A program made the translations under genes and the position numbers. Positions 36,228 to 45,230 of a DNA stretch of 64,000 nucleotides are shown piece after piece (within the stretch, counting starts at the first letter, position 1; every line of letters starts with the position of its first letter). The notes under the pieces are model-generated. The model worked only from the letters and a program-made list of their open reading frames with translations. It did not search any database and was not told the origin of the DNA. Source of the DNA: Scandinavium sp002470465 (GTDB lineage: Bacteria; Pseudomonadota; Gammaproteobacteria; Enterobacterales; Enterobacteriaceae); contig NZ_JBFLVD010000012.1 of assembly GCF_040750395.1 (NCBI RefSeq), forward strand, positions 190,927-254,926, in the 5' to 3' direction.

Positions 36228-37772
36228 ATGGATGTCGTTAAAAAAAGTCACTGGTGGCAAAGCGAAACGCTGAAGTGGTCCGTGATTGGGCTGCTGGGCC
36301 TGCTGGTGGGCTATCTTATTGTTTTAATGTACACCCAGGGGGAGTACCTGTTCGCCATCATGACGCTGATTTTGAGCGCCGTTGGCCTCTATATTTTCGC
36401 TAACCGCAAGGCATACGCCTGGCGTTACGTCTACCCGGGCATGGCCGGGATGGGCCTGTTTGTTCTGTTCCCGCTGATTTGCACCATCGCTATCGCCTTT
36501 ACCAACTACAGCAGTACTAACCAACTGACCCAGGAACGCGCGCAGCAGGTGCTGATGGACCGCTCTTATCAGGCGGGTAAAGCCTACAATTTTGGCCTGT
36601 ACCCGGCGGGCGATGAGTGGAAGCTGGCGCTGACCGACGGCGAGAGCGGTAAAAATTACGTCTCCGACGCCTTTAAACTCGGCGGCGAGCAAAAAATTGC
36701 GCTGAAAGAAGCAGATGCCTTGCCGGAAGGTGAACGCGGCAACCTGCGCATCATCACCCAAAATCGCCAGGCGCTGAATCAGCTGACCGCGATCCTGCCC
36801 GATGAAAGTAAAGTCATCATGAGTTCCCTGCGCCAGTTCTCCGGCACGCGCCCGCTCTACACCGAGGGGAAAGATGGCGAACTGACCAATAACCAGAGCG
36901 GCGTGAAGTATCGCCCGAACAATCAAATCGGTTTCTATCAGTCGGTGAACGCCGATGGCAACTGGGGCGACGAAAAGCTGAGCCCGGGTTATACCGTCAG
37001 CATTGGCTGGGATAACTTCACTCGCGTATTTACTGACGAAGGGATCCAGAAGCCGTTCTTCGCCATTTTCGTCTGGACGGTGGTGTTCTCGGTCCTGACC
37101 GTGCTGCTGACCGTCGCCGTGGGCATGGTGCTGGCGTGCGTCGTGCAGTGGGAATCGCTGAAGGGTAAAGCTATTTACCGCGTGCTGCTGATTCTGCCGT
37201 ATGCCGTGCCGTCGTTTATCTCGATTCTGATTTTCAAAGGCCTGTTTAACCAGAGCTTCGGCGAAATCAACATGATGCTGAGCGCGCTGTTTGGCATCAA
37301 ACCCGCCTGGTTCAGCGATCCGACTACCGCGCGTTCGATGATTATTATCGTCAACACCTGGCTCGGTTATCCCTACATGATGATCCTGTGCATGGGCCTG
37401 CTGAAAGCGATTCCGGACGATCTGTACGAGGCCTCGGCGATGGACGGCGCAGGCCCGTTCCAGAACTTCTTTAAAATCACGCTGCCGCTGCTGATTAAGC
37501 CACTGACGCCGCTGATGATCGCAAGCTTCGCTTTTAACTTTAATAACTTCGTGCTGATTCAGCTGTTAACCAACGGCGGCCCGGACCGTCTCGGCACGAC
37601 CACGCCGGCGGGCTACACCGACCTGCTGGTGAGCTACACCTACCGTATCGCCTTTGAAGGCGGCGGCGGCCAGGATTTCGGACTGGCAGCGGCCATCGCA
37701 ACGCTCATCTTCCTGTTGGTCGGGGCACTGGCGATTATTAACCTCAAAGCTACGCGCATGAAATTCGATTAA
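36228..37772 (+). CDS. malF: maltose ABC transporter permease MalF
   Basis: Inner-membrane permease subunit carrying the maltose binding site. The 514-residue product shows the MalF-specific layout: two N-terminal helices, a third, then a large periplasmic loop (about residues 93-275), and the C-terminal transport core with the EAA loop EASAMDGAGPFQNFF that docks on MalK. Start at the ATG at 36228 (MDVVKKSHWW), as in E. coli. 13 bases before malG. Confidence 0.98.
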   Translation: MDVVKKSHWWQSETLKWSVIGLLGLLVGYLIVLMYTQGEYLFAIMTLILSAVGLYIFANRKAYAWRYVYPGMAGMGLFVLFPLICTIAIAFTNYSSTNQLTQERAQQVLMDRSYQAGKAYNFGLYPAGDEWKLALTDGESGKNYVSDAFKLGGEQKIALKEADALPEGERGNLRIITQNRQALNQLTAILPDESKVIMSSLRQFSGTRPLYTEGKDGELTNNQSGVKYRPNNQIGFYQSVNADGNWGDEKLSPGYTVSIGWDNFTRVFTDEGIQKPFFAIFVWTVVFSVLTVLLTVAVGMVLACVVQWESLKGKAIYRVLLILPYAVPSFISILIFKGLFNQSFGEINMMLSALFGIKPAWFSDPTTARSMIIIVNTWLGYPYMMILCMGLLKAIPDDLYEASAMDGAGPFQNFFKITLPLLIKPLTPLMIASFAFNFNNFVLIQLLTNGGPDRLGTTTPAGYTDLLVSYTYRIAFEGGGGQDFGLAAAIATLIFLLVGALAIINLKATRMKFD

Positions 37773-37785
37773 GGGAGCAGTCGAC

Positions 37786-38676
37786 ATGGCTATGGTTCAA
37801 CCAAAATCTCAAAAAATGCGCCTGTTTATCACGCACCTGCTGCTGCTGATTTTTATCGCCGCGATCATGTTCCCGCTGCTGATGGTGGTCGCCATCTCGC
37901 TGCGCGAAGGCAACTTCGCCACCGGCAGCCTGATCCCGGATCAAATCTCCTGGGAACACTGGAAGCTGGCGCTCGGCTTTAGCGTCGAGCACGCCGACGG
38001 GCGCGTCACGCCGCCGCCGTTCCCGGTCCTGCTGTGGCTGTGGAACTCGGTCAAAATCGCGGGCATCACCGCGGTCGGGATTGTGGCGCTCTCCACCACC
38101 TGCGCCTATGCCTTCGCCCGCATGAAGTTCCCGGGCAAAGCGACGCTGCTGAAAGGCATGCTGATTTTCCAGATGTTCCCGGCGGTGCTGTCGCTGGTGG
38201 CGCTGTACGCGTTGTTTGACCGCCTGGGTCAGTACATTCCGTTTATTGGGCTCAACACACACGGCGGCGTAATCTTCGCCTATATGGGCGGTATTGCGCT
38301 GCACGTGTGGACGATCAAGGGCTATTTCGAAACCATCGACGGCTCGCTTGAAGAGGCCGCCGCGCTGGACGGAGCCACGCCGTGGCAGGCCTTCCGTCTG
38401 GTGCTGCTGCCGCTGTCGGTGCCGATTTTAGCCGTCGTGTTTATTCTGTCGTTTATCGCCGCCATCACCGAAGTCCCTGTCGCCTCGCTGCTGCTGCGTG
38501 ACGTAAACAGCTACACCCTGGCGGTCGGGATGCAGCAATATCTCAACCCGCAAAACTACCTGTGGGGCGACTTTGCCGCCGCGGCGGTGCTCTCCGCCAT
38601 TCCCATCACCGCCGTGTTCCTGCTGGCCCAGCGCTGGCTAGTTAACGGCCTGACCGCAGGCGGAGTAAAAGGTTAA
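37786..38676 (+). CDS. malG: maltose ABC transporter permease MalG
   Basis: Second inner-membrane permease subunit of MalFGK2. The 296-residue product has six predicted helices, the EAA loop EEAAALDGATPWQAF, and the C-terminal tail that reaches into the MalK dimer in the E. coli complex. Same length as E. coli MalG. Last gene of malEFG. In K-12 xylE follows; here psiE comes next. Confidence 0.98.
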   Translation: MAMVQPKSQKMRLFITHLLLLIFIAAIMFPLLMVVAISLREGNFATGSLIPDQISWEHWKLALGFSVEHADGRVTPPPFPVLLWLWNSVKIAGITAVGIVALSTTCAYAFARMKFPGKATLLKGMLIFQMFPAVLSLVALYALFDRLGQYIPFIGLNTHGGVIFAYMGGIALHVWTIKGYFETIDGSLEEAAALDGATPWQAFRLVLLPLSVPILAVVFILSFIAAITEVPVASLLLRDVNSYTLAVGMQQYLNPQNYLWGDFAAAAVLSAIPITAVFLLAQRWLVNGLTAGGVKG

Positions 38677-38733
38677 GTTTCATCGTTATACCCTGTAATG
38701 CCACTGTTATCCTCATTACTTGTGACTGTTGTC

Positions 38734-38760
38734 AGGCGCTCTTCGGAGCGCCATTTTTTT
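38734..38760 (+). terminator. terminator of malEFG
   Basis: Stem ggcgctc / gagcgcc with a TTCG loop followed by seven T, about 60 bases after the malG stop. It abuts the end of psiE on the other strand. Confidence 0.92.
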
Positions 38761-39169
38761 ATTCCCGCTTCAGGCGCTTCGAGTTACACAGCCAAAGGGT
38801 GATAACCAGCAGCAGGATCGCCGCAGAGTAGATCAGGACATCAAGAGGGGATTTATGATCGACGATGATCAGCCGCACAATGGCGGTGATCCCGATATAG
38901 ACAAAATAGCGCAGCGGAAAGTGAAAGCCGGACTGAAAGTACTTCACAATCAGGGCGATAAATTCAAAATAGAGGAAATAAACCACCAGCCCTTCCACCA
39001 GCGCATATTTGCTGGTTTGCTCAGGGGCGAACAGCACGTCCGCAAGATGGACGGTTTCTTTACCCAAAAACACCACCAGAATCAGGCCGAGGCTGAGCAA
39101 ACCCAGGTTCAGCACGGTCTGCAAAACGGTAGAAATAAACTCTACGCGAGGACGAGTGAGCGACGTCAT
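38759..39169 (-). CDS. psiE: phosphate-starvation-inducible protein PsiE
   Basis: A 136-residue inner-membrane protein with four hydrophobic segments (for example TVLNLGLLSLGLILVVFLG) of unknown function. E. coli psiE is induced by PhoB under phosphate starvation and repressed by CRP. Start at 39167-39169 after an aggaggtgctg ribosome site. The upstream minus strand has ccgtcacat, possibly part of a Pho box or CRP site, but I cannot assign it firmly. Confidence 0.93.
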   Translation of the reverse strand: MTSLTRPRVEFISTVLQTVLNLGLLSLGLILVVFLGKETVHLADVLFAPEQTSKYALVEGLVVYFLYFEFIALIVKYFQSGFHFPLRYFVYIGITAIVRLIIVDHKSPLDVLIYSAAILLLVITLWLCNSKRLKRE

Positions 39170-39256
39170 ACAGCACCTCCTTCATCAGGGCGAGATCTCT
39201 GTATAGCGTAGAAATGTGACGGGGATCTATATTTTTTAATTATGTTTTATGTAATC

Positions 39257-39358
39257 GGGCCGGGAGTGCCCGGTGGCGCTAACGCTTACCGGGCCTACAA
39301 CCCCAGGCCCGGAAATGCAGGCTTCGTAGGCCGGGCAAACATCGTGCCGCCCGGCAAT
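39257..39358. repeat. REP cluster between yjbH and psiE
   Basis: Two or three REP-like palindromes in tandem: gggccgggagtgcccggtgg...taccgggcctac and cgtaggccgggcaaac...gccgcccggcaa. They fill the gap after the yjbH stop. Confidence 0.75.
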
Positions 39359-39363
39359 TCCCG

Positions 39364-41460
39364 TCAGCGGAAATTCAGACTCTTGTCGCTGGTCATATCG
39401 TACAGCTGGAACTTACGCCCAAGCTGCTGACCGCCGTCGCGGGTGAGCGGCGTCCAGCCAATGGCTGCACGGCTGCGGGTCGGGCCGGACGAGAAGAGAT
39501 CCAGCGGTACGGAAACGTATACGCCTTTGGTGAAATCGCCTTCACCGTATTCCTGTGCCGAAACGTTGGTAATGGTTGCATAGGCCCCCACCACCACGCC
39601 GCTGTCGAAGTGCTTCGACACCTCCAGCGTGCCGCCCTTATCGCCCGCCAGATACTGCCCGACGCTGGCTTTAATCAGCACGTCCTGGGCGAACGGTGGC
39701 GTCCAGTAAGCGGCAAGGTTGCCGACTTTCGCGCTGTAATCGGTGAACTTCATCATGTCCATCGAGCTGCGCCAGTCACGTTGTTTCACGTAGTTAGCAT
39801 CAACACCAAACGCCCAGTTGCTGTCGACCGGACGCCACAGCACTTCTGCCCCGACGCCGCCGTACATGGTTTCCAGATAGCCGCCGTATACCTGACCATA
39901 GAAATTATTTCCCAGATACTGGAGATAGTTCGCCTGAAGGTTGTTCACGTACACGTCGTTTTCGACGTAGTCACGTACGTGAGTTCGCACGCGCGGCAGC
40001 GTCGAGTCGTTTGGCGGGTTGGTGTAGTTAAATTTGTCGTAGTTATTGGCAATGTTGCCGAACAGGCTGCCGGTGGTCAGCAGGTGATCGGTTACCCACC
40101 AGTCGGCAGTCGCCATCACGCCAAGCTGATACATGTAGAAACTTTCCGGGCCGCCAAAAGACTGGCTGAGAACCGGGTCGACATGGAAATCAAAGCTGGA
40201 TTTGTCGATATACCAGCCCTGCTCGGTTTTCTCCGGCACGATCGGCGTTTCGCGTTTCTGCACCAGTTCGGTTTCATGACCCAATGGCTCACCTTCCAGA
40301 TGGCGCTTGAGGCTGGCGACGTTAGTTTCAGTCGTCACCTGCGGCAGATTGAGGCGGTTTTCCGTGATGCGAATCGTTGAGATACCGTCCGGCAGATCGT
40401 TCATGATGATGCGGTTTGCGCGCTCGATACCTTCACGTGAATCACGGTATTTTACCTGCTCGCCCGTCACGTACAGCGTGTCACCTTTGACCTGTATTTT
40501 CGGGTCAGCAAGCCCGGCGTTGTACTTCAGCAGCGTCAGCTGATTCGCCACTACCGAGTGTTGCAAAATGGCGTCCTGCGGCTCTGGCTGGTATTTCGGG
40601 CGCGGATTATCGTTATACGATGGGCGCAGGTCGTTAAAGTTGGTGCGCAGCGTCACGCCAAACATAAAGGTGTTGCCGCGCTCGTAGCTAAGGTTAACGT
40701 CGGCCCAGTCGGTCACGCGATAAATGGCCCCGACGTTAAACTTACTTTTTTGATCGAGCTTGCCGGCAAAGTCCTGGCTGTAGTCGTTCCCTTCATATTC
40801 CAGCTTCAGGCGCAGCGGCTGCCACGGCGTCTGGTACTCCACGCCGCCAAACAGCGAGGCCGGGCCGTGGAACATCTGACTGCTGTCCATCGAGCCCGCC
40901 TGGCGGTAGCTGTTGTTGCGATAGCAAAACTTATCGTCGTAGCTGCAAAACGGATTTTTCACGTTGCCGCTGGTGCCGAGATAGCCCCAGCCGAGTCCGA
41001 GGCTGAAATCAAACGGTCCCCAGGCTTTGTTCGCCACCAGGTATTCCGCATCGAACAGGCCCGTCCCGCCGATATCCCGCGCCCCCACGGCCACCTGCGG
41101 CAACCAGTAGCTCTCTTCCCACAGACGCAGCTTCAGGTCGAAGGCCTTGTCCTTGTAGGTCTGGTTTCCGGAGAACGCTTCGACGCTGCTGTACCGTTTG
41201 GTGCGCACGTCGGTATAACGCAGAGTGGTTTCGAGCCACGGGAAAAGCTGTACCGAGGCGGAGTAATAGCGGTATTGATCGTTATCGCGATAGTTCAGGC
41301 TCATCTCGCCGTCACGCGCCATGCGCGCGGTGGGGGTCTGCAACAGGCCGACACCACCAAAATCAGACTGCGAAGGGCCAATCGGGGCCGGGTACGTTTC
41401 CGCATGACAGGCCGCGCTGACGCCCAGCGCCAGCAGGCTGTAGAGAAATCTGTTTTTCAT
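39364..41460 (-). CDS. yjbH: exopolysaccharide-linked outer-membrane lipoprotein-like YjbH
   Basis: A 698-residue exported protein, last gene of yjbEFGH, whose overexpression in E. coli alters exopolysaccharide production. It has a signal peptide ending ACHAET; the cysteine in SAACHA gives a lipobox-like look, but I cannot decide between lipidation and normal cleavage. The rest fits the YjbH/GfcD family of double beta-barrel outer-membrane proteins, with strand-rich stretches throughout. Start at the ATG at 41458-41460, which shares one base with the yjbG stop (TAATG), showing translational coupling. Confidence 0.93.
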   Translation of the reverse strand: MKNRFLYSLLALGVSAACHAETYPAPIGPSQSDFGGVGLLQTPTARMARDGEMSLNYRDNDQYRYYSASVQLFPWLETTLRYTDVRTKRYSSVEAFSGNQTYKDKAFDLKLRLWEESYWLPQVAVGARDIGGTGLFDAEYLVANKAWGPFDFSLGLGWGYLGTSGNVKNPFCSYDDKFCYRNNSYRQAGSMDSSQMFHGPASLFGGVEYQTPWQPLRLKLEYEGNDYSQDFAGKLDQKSKFNVGAIYRVTDWADVNLSYERGNTFMFGVTLRTNFNDLRPSYNDNPRPKYQPEPQDAILQHSVVANQLTLLKYNAGLADPKIQVKGDTLYVTGEQVKYRDSREGIERANRIIMNDLPDGISTIRITENRLNLPQVTTETNVASLKRHLEGEPLGHETELVQKRETPIVPEKTEQGWYIDKSSFDFHVDPVLSQSFGGPESFYMYQLGVMATADWWVTDHLLTTGSLFGNIANNYDKFNYTNPPNDSTLPRVRTHVRDYVENDVYVNNLQANYLQYLGNNFYGQVYGGYLETMYGGVGAEVLWRPVDSNWAFGVDANYVKQRDWRSSMDMMKFTDYSAKVGNLAAYWTPPFAQDVLIKASVGQYLAGDKGGTLEVSKHFDSGVVVGAYATITNVSAQEYGEGDFTKGVYVSVPLDLFSSGPTRSRAAIGWTPLTRDGGQQLGRKFQLYDMTSDKSLNFR

Positions 41461-42197
41461 TATTCCGGGATCCGCTGTGCAAGGGCACGAAGAAGCGCGG
41501 TGTTCAGGTCGGCATACTTCTTCGTCCAAAGTGAGTCGGCGAAACCGACAAAGATGGTGCTACCTGGCATGGGTTCGATGTGACGTTTATTCCAGTAAGC
41601 CACCGGGGCCTTTTCGCTGCGCCCGTCGGGATAGACCACCCATGCATAGCTGCGATCGGCGCCGCTCAGCAAATTCATCGCATCGAGATAGCCTGCCACG
41701 TCCTGACCGGGCACAAAGGCCGTATTACCCGGGCGACTGACCAGCCCAAAAACGGTGACGGTCGTTGGCTGCTGACCGACCCACAGGCTGTACTGTCCTT
41801 CCAGCGGCGGGTTGCTGCGACGGCCCAGGCGGACCGTGTCCGGATCGAGGCTGACAAACTGTCGCCCCGTTACGTTCAACGCCTGGAGCTGCTGGCGCAA
41901 TGTGCGAATGGCAGCGGCATCATCACCGCTTTCGTCGGCGGCCAACGCATCCAGCCGGGCCAGCAGAGTCTGTTTTTGCTGCTGCGCCACGGCGGTGGCC
42001 TGCTTTTCGGCAATCACCGCACCCGGCCACCAGCTGTTAGCCAGCCGGGGTTGAGCCACTAAGTCCGCCAGATGACCGGCGTTAGTCAGCGTTTTAGGCG
42101 TTTTTGCACCATTGCTATAGACATCGACGCTGCCCGCAGCGAAGGCCAGCGGTGCGGCAAGCACCATCATCAGCACGGCAAGGAAGGTGGTTTTCAT
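41460..42197 (-). CDS. yjbG: exopolysaccharide operon periplasmic protein YjbG
   Basis: A 245-residue periplasmic protein with a signal peptide of about 20 residues (MKTTFLAVLMMVLAAPLAFA). It belongs to the YjbG/GfcC family, related to capsule assembly proteins such as those of group 4 capsule; two soluble beta-rich domains and a C-terminal helix are known for GfcC. Its ATG overlaps the yjbF stop by four bases (ATGA), and its stop overlaps yjbH. Confidence 0.92.
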   Translation of the reverse strand: MKTTFLAVLMMVLAAPLAFAAGSVDVYSNGAKTPKTLTNAGHLADLVAQPRLANSWWPGAVIAEKQATAVAQQQKQTLLARLDALAADESGDDAAAIRTLRQQLQALNVTGRQFVSLDPDTVRLGRRSNPPLEGQYSLWVGQQPTTVTVFGLVSRPGNTAFVPGQDVAGYLDAMNLLSGADRSYAWVVYPDGRSEKAPVAYWNKRHIEPMPGSTIFVGFADSLWTKKYADLNTALLRALAQRIPE

Positions 42198-42832
42198 GAC
42201 TTCGCCGCCTTAATCAACGTGGTTTTTACCGGGAAGAAGTTCGCGCCCAGGCATTGCTCGGACTGGCGAATTTGCCCGTCGCTGTCGACCCAAAAGCGGT
42301 TCTGCCAGCGGGCCTGGTCGGTACTCGCTTCTTCCACCAGCACGCGGACAACGGTCTGGTCACCCGCAAGCGTCAGGGTATCTGTTCCTTCCCAGTGGAA
42401 TGTCGAGCGGGCGGTGGCGTAGCGCGTCTGTTTGTGCTCCGTCCAGCCCATCGTGCGGGTCCAGCTTGCGCCGTCGATAATCTGGTTGGGCTTAGTCAGC
42501 GGGTCAGCATCAAGATTGTTGACGCTCAGCAGGTTGTCGCCGCCGAGAAGCGTTTTCACGATGCGCCCGTGCTGGGTGACAATCGTGGCCCGATCCTGCG
42601 TCACCCATTTCTGTTGGCCGTTTTCGGCAAAGGCGAGCACCACAAAAAGCTGCGGCCCGTTGTTGAGCTGCATGTACTGGCTGGCGTAAGGCATCTCACG
42701 GATATCCTCGGCGGTCAGCTGCACGCCGGGAGTGCCAAACAGGCTGTCCCAGAGCGATTTTCCGAGTCCCTGGGTACTGGCGGAACAGGCCTGAAGCAGC
42801 AGGCAAAGTGTGATGATGATGGGTCGCTTCAC
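42194..42832 (-). CDS. yjbF: exopolysaccharide operon lipoprotein YjbF
   Basis: A 212-residue lipoprotein of the GfcB/YjbF family. The lipobox LLQAC is at about residues 12-16, followed by the WDSLFGTPGVQLT segment shared with E. coli YjbF. I start at the GTG at 42830-42832 (V-K-R-P), because it has a ggagaagag ribosome site in front and matches the homologue's MKRP start; an in-frame ATG at 42862 would add ten unrelated residues. Second gene of yjbEFGH. Confidence 0.92.
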   Translation of the reverse strand: MKRPIIITLCLLLQACSASTQGLGKSLWDSLFGTPGVQLTAEDIREMPYASQYMQLNNGPQLFVVLAFAENGQQKWVTQDRATIVTQHGRIVKTLLGGDNLLSVNNLDADPLTKPNQIIDGASWTRTMGWTEHKQTRYATARSTFHWEGTDTLTLAGDQTVVRVLVEEASTDQARWQNRFWVDSDGQIRQSEQCLGANFFPVKTTLIKAAKS

Positions 42833-42897
42833 GACTCTTCTCCGAAGGGGCAAAATAACCACACCGAAGTGTGGTTAGGATTAATGACCCGCGAGAC

Positions 42898-43140
42898 TTA
42901 ACGGGTGCTTGTGGTTGTGGTGGTCGTGGTTCCGGTATTGGAGCCATCACCACTACCGGTCGCCGCCAGTGCGACCCCCACGGCCGAGCTTACGGCGCTG
43001 GCGCTGGTGGCAGCAGAGCTACCCGCAGACACCGACGTCGCCGCCGAGCCTGCCGCTTCACCGGTTTCCACCGGGTCAGCAAAGGCAGACGTCGCCACAA
43101 GCGCGGAAATGGCAAAAATGCCATACAGAGCTTTTTTCAT
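42898..43140 (-). CDS. yjbE: small exported protein YjbE
   Basis: An 80-residue secreted protein, first gene of yjbEFGH. A signal peptide (MKKALYGIFAISALVATSAFA) is followed by a low-complexity part made almost only of Ala, Ser, Gly, Thr and Val that ends in a run of seven Thr. No catalytic motif is possible in such a sequence; a surface or structural part in exopolysaccharide output is inferred from the operon. The operon is Rcs-controlled in E. coli. Confidence 0.9.
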   Translation of the reverse strand: MKKALYGIFAISALVATSAFADPVETGEAAGSAATSVSAGSSAATSASAVSSAVGVALAATGSGDGSNTGTTTTTTTSTR

Positions 43141-43640
43141 TGCTATTTCCCTTCATTGGTTGAATGAATGGAGAATCACCTGAGAAATTCAGGCGTCATC
43201 GAGTATACACAACTGAATGGGCTGATTTACGGTGCAGGAAATAAGCAGCGCGGTTTTAGGACTAGAAGAGAAAAAGAGATTAAAACGCTTAATTAAAATA
43301 AATGAACATTTAAAATTCATTAACTTATAAAATAACCAGCATAAAGATAATCCTAAAAATTAAAATATAGATGGGGAGTCACAATCATTTTTAGGATTAA
43401 CCTGAACCCTCCAGATAGAATAGCCATCAGCCCTTCCGTTCCTTATTTCCATAAAATTTAAGAGGGAAAGTATTCCTTCAATTCCCAACGGCATCGTCAG
43501 GATAACCAATCTGCGATCCGGATACTCCTCTCCTCTGCCAGAGTGCCACCCTCCCCTTTACGCTGTCCATCAGCAACAGGTTTCACCTCCTTTCCCTGCG
43601 TAAAATGTCAGCATTCCGTAGCCCTGTTCTGAGGAACGCC
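43141..43640. other. AT-rich control region between yjbE and the isomerase-like gene
   Basis: A 500-base gap, AT-rich from 43230 to 43480, serving two divergent genes. It holds a perfect 13-base inverted repeat (taatcctaaaaat at 43348-43360 and its complement at 43387-43399, loop 26) and an RcsAB-type box overlapping its right arm. No further gene is seen. Confidence 0.6.
43392..43405 (+). promoter_or_regulatory. RcsAB-type box upstream of yjbE
   Basis: taggattaacctga agrees with the RcsAB consensus KMRGAWTMWYCTGS at 13 of 14 positions. E. coli yjbEFGH is activated by the Rcs phosphorelay. It is about 250 bases before yjbE and about 240 before the divergent gene, so the target is not settled. 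Confidence 0.5.
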
Positions 43641-45062
43641 ATGAAAACATTTAGCGTTGGTTTGTTCGGCATTGGTCTCGATACGTACTGGCCGCAGTTT
43701 CACGGCCTGCGTGCACAGCTCGAAGGTTATCTCGCCCAGGTGGAGCACCGCCTGCAAGGTCAGGAGGTCCGGGTGGTGAACGCCGGGCTGGTCGATAATC
43801 CGCAAACAATGGACGCTGCCGCCACGCAGTTTGCGGAACAGCGCGTTGATGCGCTGGTGCTGTATATCACCACCTACGCGCTGAGTTCGACCGTACTGCC
43901 GCTGGTGCAACAGCTCAACGTGCCGGTGCTGATCCTGGCGCTTCAGCCAGAGAAAAAAGTGCCCTGTTCAACCATCAACCAGCTTGAAGATCGCGGTGAG
44001 CGCACCGGGCAGTGGCTGGCACATTGTCAGGCCTGTAGCGCACCGGAGCTGGTGAACGTCTTCCAGCGCGCAAATATCGGCTACACGCTGGTACCAGGTT
44101 ATCTGGACGATCCGCAAACATGGCAGGAAATTAACGGCTGGCTTGCCGCCGCCGCCGTTGTAAAAACGCTGAAAACAACCAACGTCGGCGTGCTCGGCCA
44201 CTATTACAACGGCATGTATGACGTCTATTCGGACATGACCAACCTCTCCGCTAAATTTGGCGTACGTTTCAAGGTACTTGAGGTGTGCGAGCTGGCGGCG
44301 TCACTTCCTTCAGCGTCAGACGCTGAGCGGCAGCAGAAACGCGCCGAGGTGTTTGAAGCGCTGAACGTTGACTCGTCCTGCGAGGAGTACGAATTGCAGC
44401 GCGCCGTCGCCACGTCTGTCGCGCTGGATAAGCTCGTGGCGAAGCATCAGCTGGGCGCGATGGCGTATTACTACGAAGGCGCATCCGGCTCACCTCAGGA
44501 AAATATCATCACCTCGGTCATCCTCGGCAATACGCTGCTGACTGAGCGTGACATTCCGGTGGCGGGGGAGTGTGAAATCAAAAACGTGATTGCGATGAAA
44601 ATCCTCTGCCTGCTGAAGGCGGGCGGCTCGTTCTCGGAACCCTACGGCATTGATTTCGAAAACGACACCGTACAGTGGGGGCACGATGGCCCGGCGCATC
44701 CGCTGATGTCGGCCGAAAAAGTACGCCTGGTACCGCTGCCGGTGTACCACGGTAAGCCGGGGAAAGGCGTGTCGATTCAGATGACCGTCAAGCCGGGTCC
44801 GGTGACGTTTTTATCCGTGGTCGAGCATCGTGACGGCGGAGTAACGCTGCAGTATGCCGAAGGGGAAGCCGTGTCAGGCGAAGTGCTGGATATCGGCAAC
44901 ACTAACAGCCATTACCGCTTTGCGCTCTCTGCGCGCGAGTTTACCCGCCAGTGGTGTGAGGGTGGACCAGCGCACCATTGCGCGATTGGGATGGGTCACG
45001 TGGGGGATAAGCTGGAGGCTGTGGCGAAGCTGTTGGGAATTAAGAGCTTGCGGATTGGTTGA
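43641..45062 (+). CDS. L-fucose/L-arabinose isomerase family protein
   Basis: A 473-residue soluble protein that looks like a distant member of the arabinose/fucose isomerase family, which interconvert aldoses and ketoses with a divalent metal. Acidic and histidine residues that could be ligands occur in order: E279 (YYYEG), E310 and E312 (GECEIKN), H348 (GHDGPAH) and His pairs near the end (GPAHHCAIGMGH). No sugar kinase, transporter or regulator accompanies it, and K-12 has no gene between yjbE and pgi. The ATG at 43641 (MKTFSVGLFGIG) begins the conserved fold; an ATG at 43605 is possible. Substrate unknown. Confidence 0.75.
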   Translation: MKTFSVGLFGIGLDTYWPQFHGLRAQLEGYLAQVEHRLQGQEVRVVNAGLVDNPQTMDAAATQFAEQRVDALVLYITTYALSSTVLPLVQQLNVPVLILALQPEKKVPCSTINQLEDRGERTGQWLAHCQACSAPELVNVFQRANIGYTLVPGYLDDPQTWQEINGWLAAAAVVKTLKTTNVGVLGHYYNGMYDVYSDMTNLSAKFGVRFKVLEVCELAASLPSASDAERQQKRAEVFEALNVDSSCEEYELQRAVATSVALDKLVAKHQLGAMAYYYEGASGSPQENIITSVILGNTLLTERDIPVAGECEIKNVIAMKILCLLKAGGSFSEPYGIDFENDTVQWGHDGPAHPLMSAEKVRLVPLPVYHGKPGKGVSIQMTVKPGPVTFLSVVEHRDGGVTLQYAEGEAVSGEVLDIGNTNSHYRFALSAREFTRQWCEGGPAHHCAIGMGHVGDKLEAVAKLLGIKSLRIG

Positions 45063-45071
45063 CGAACGGTT

Positions 45072-45176
45072 CCCTCGCCCCTCTGGGGAGAGGGTTAGGG
45101 TGAGGGGAACAAGAGCTGTGCGGCCTGATGCCCTCACCCCGGCCCTCTCCCACAGGGAGAGGGTGCAAACATTAAA
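45072..45176. repeat. palindromic repeats before the pgi terminator
   Basis: Two palindromic units of a CCCTCNCCCC...GGGAGAGGG family, at 45072-45107 and 45131-45165. The second is part of a 59-base block (45118-45176) repeated with three differences at 57693-57751. Confidence 0.8.
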
Positions 45177-45200
45177 AAACCTTCCCGAAGGAAGGTTTTT
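45174..45200. terminator. terminator of pgi (bidirectional)
   Basis: Stem aaaaaccttcc / ggaaggttttt with a short loop, flanked by A on the left and T on the right. It can end pgi on the minus strand and the isomerase-like gene on the plus strand. Confidence 0.88.
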
Positions 45201-45230
45201 GCAGTTTATTCCGCCACCGGGCAGCAGGGT

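Noticed and set aside
39170..39256. Pho box upstream of psiE
   Set aside because: Only one half-site-like sequence (ccgtcacat) is visible; the second direct repeat is not clear enough to call.
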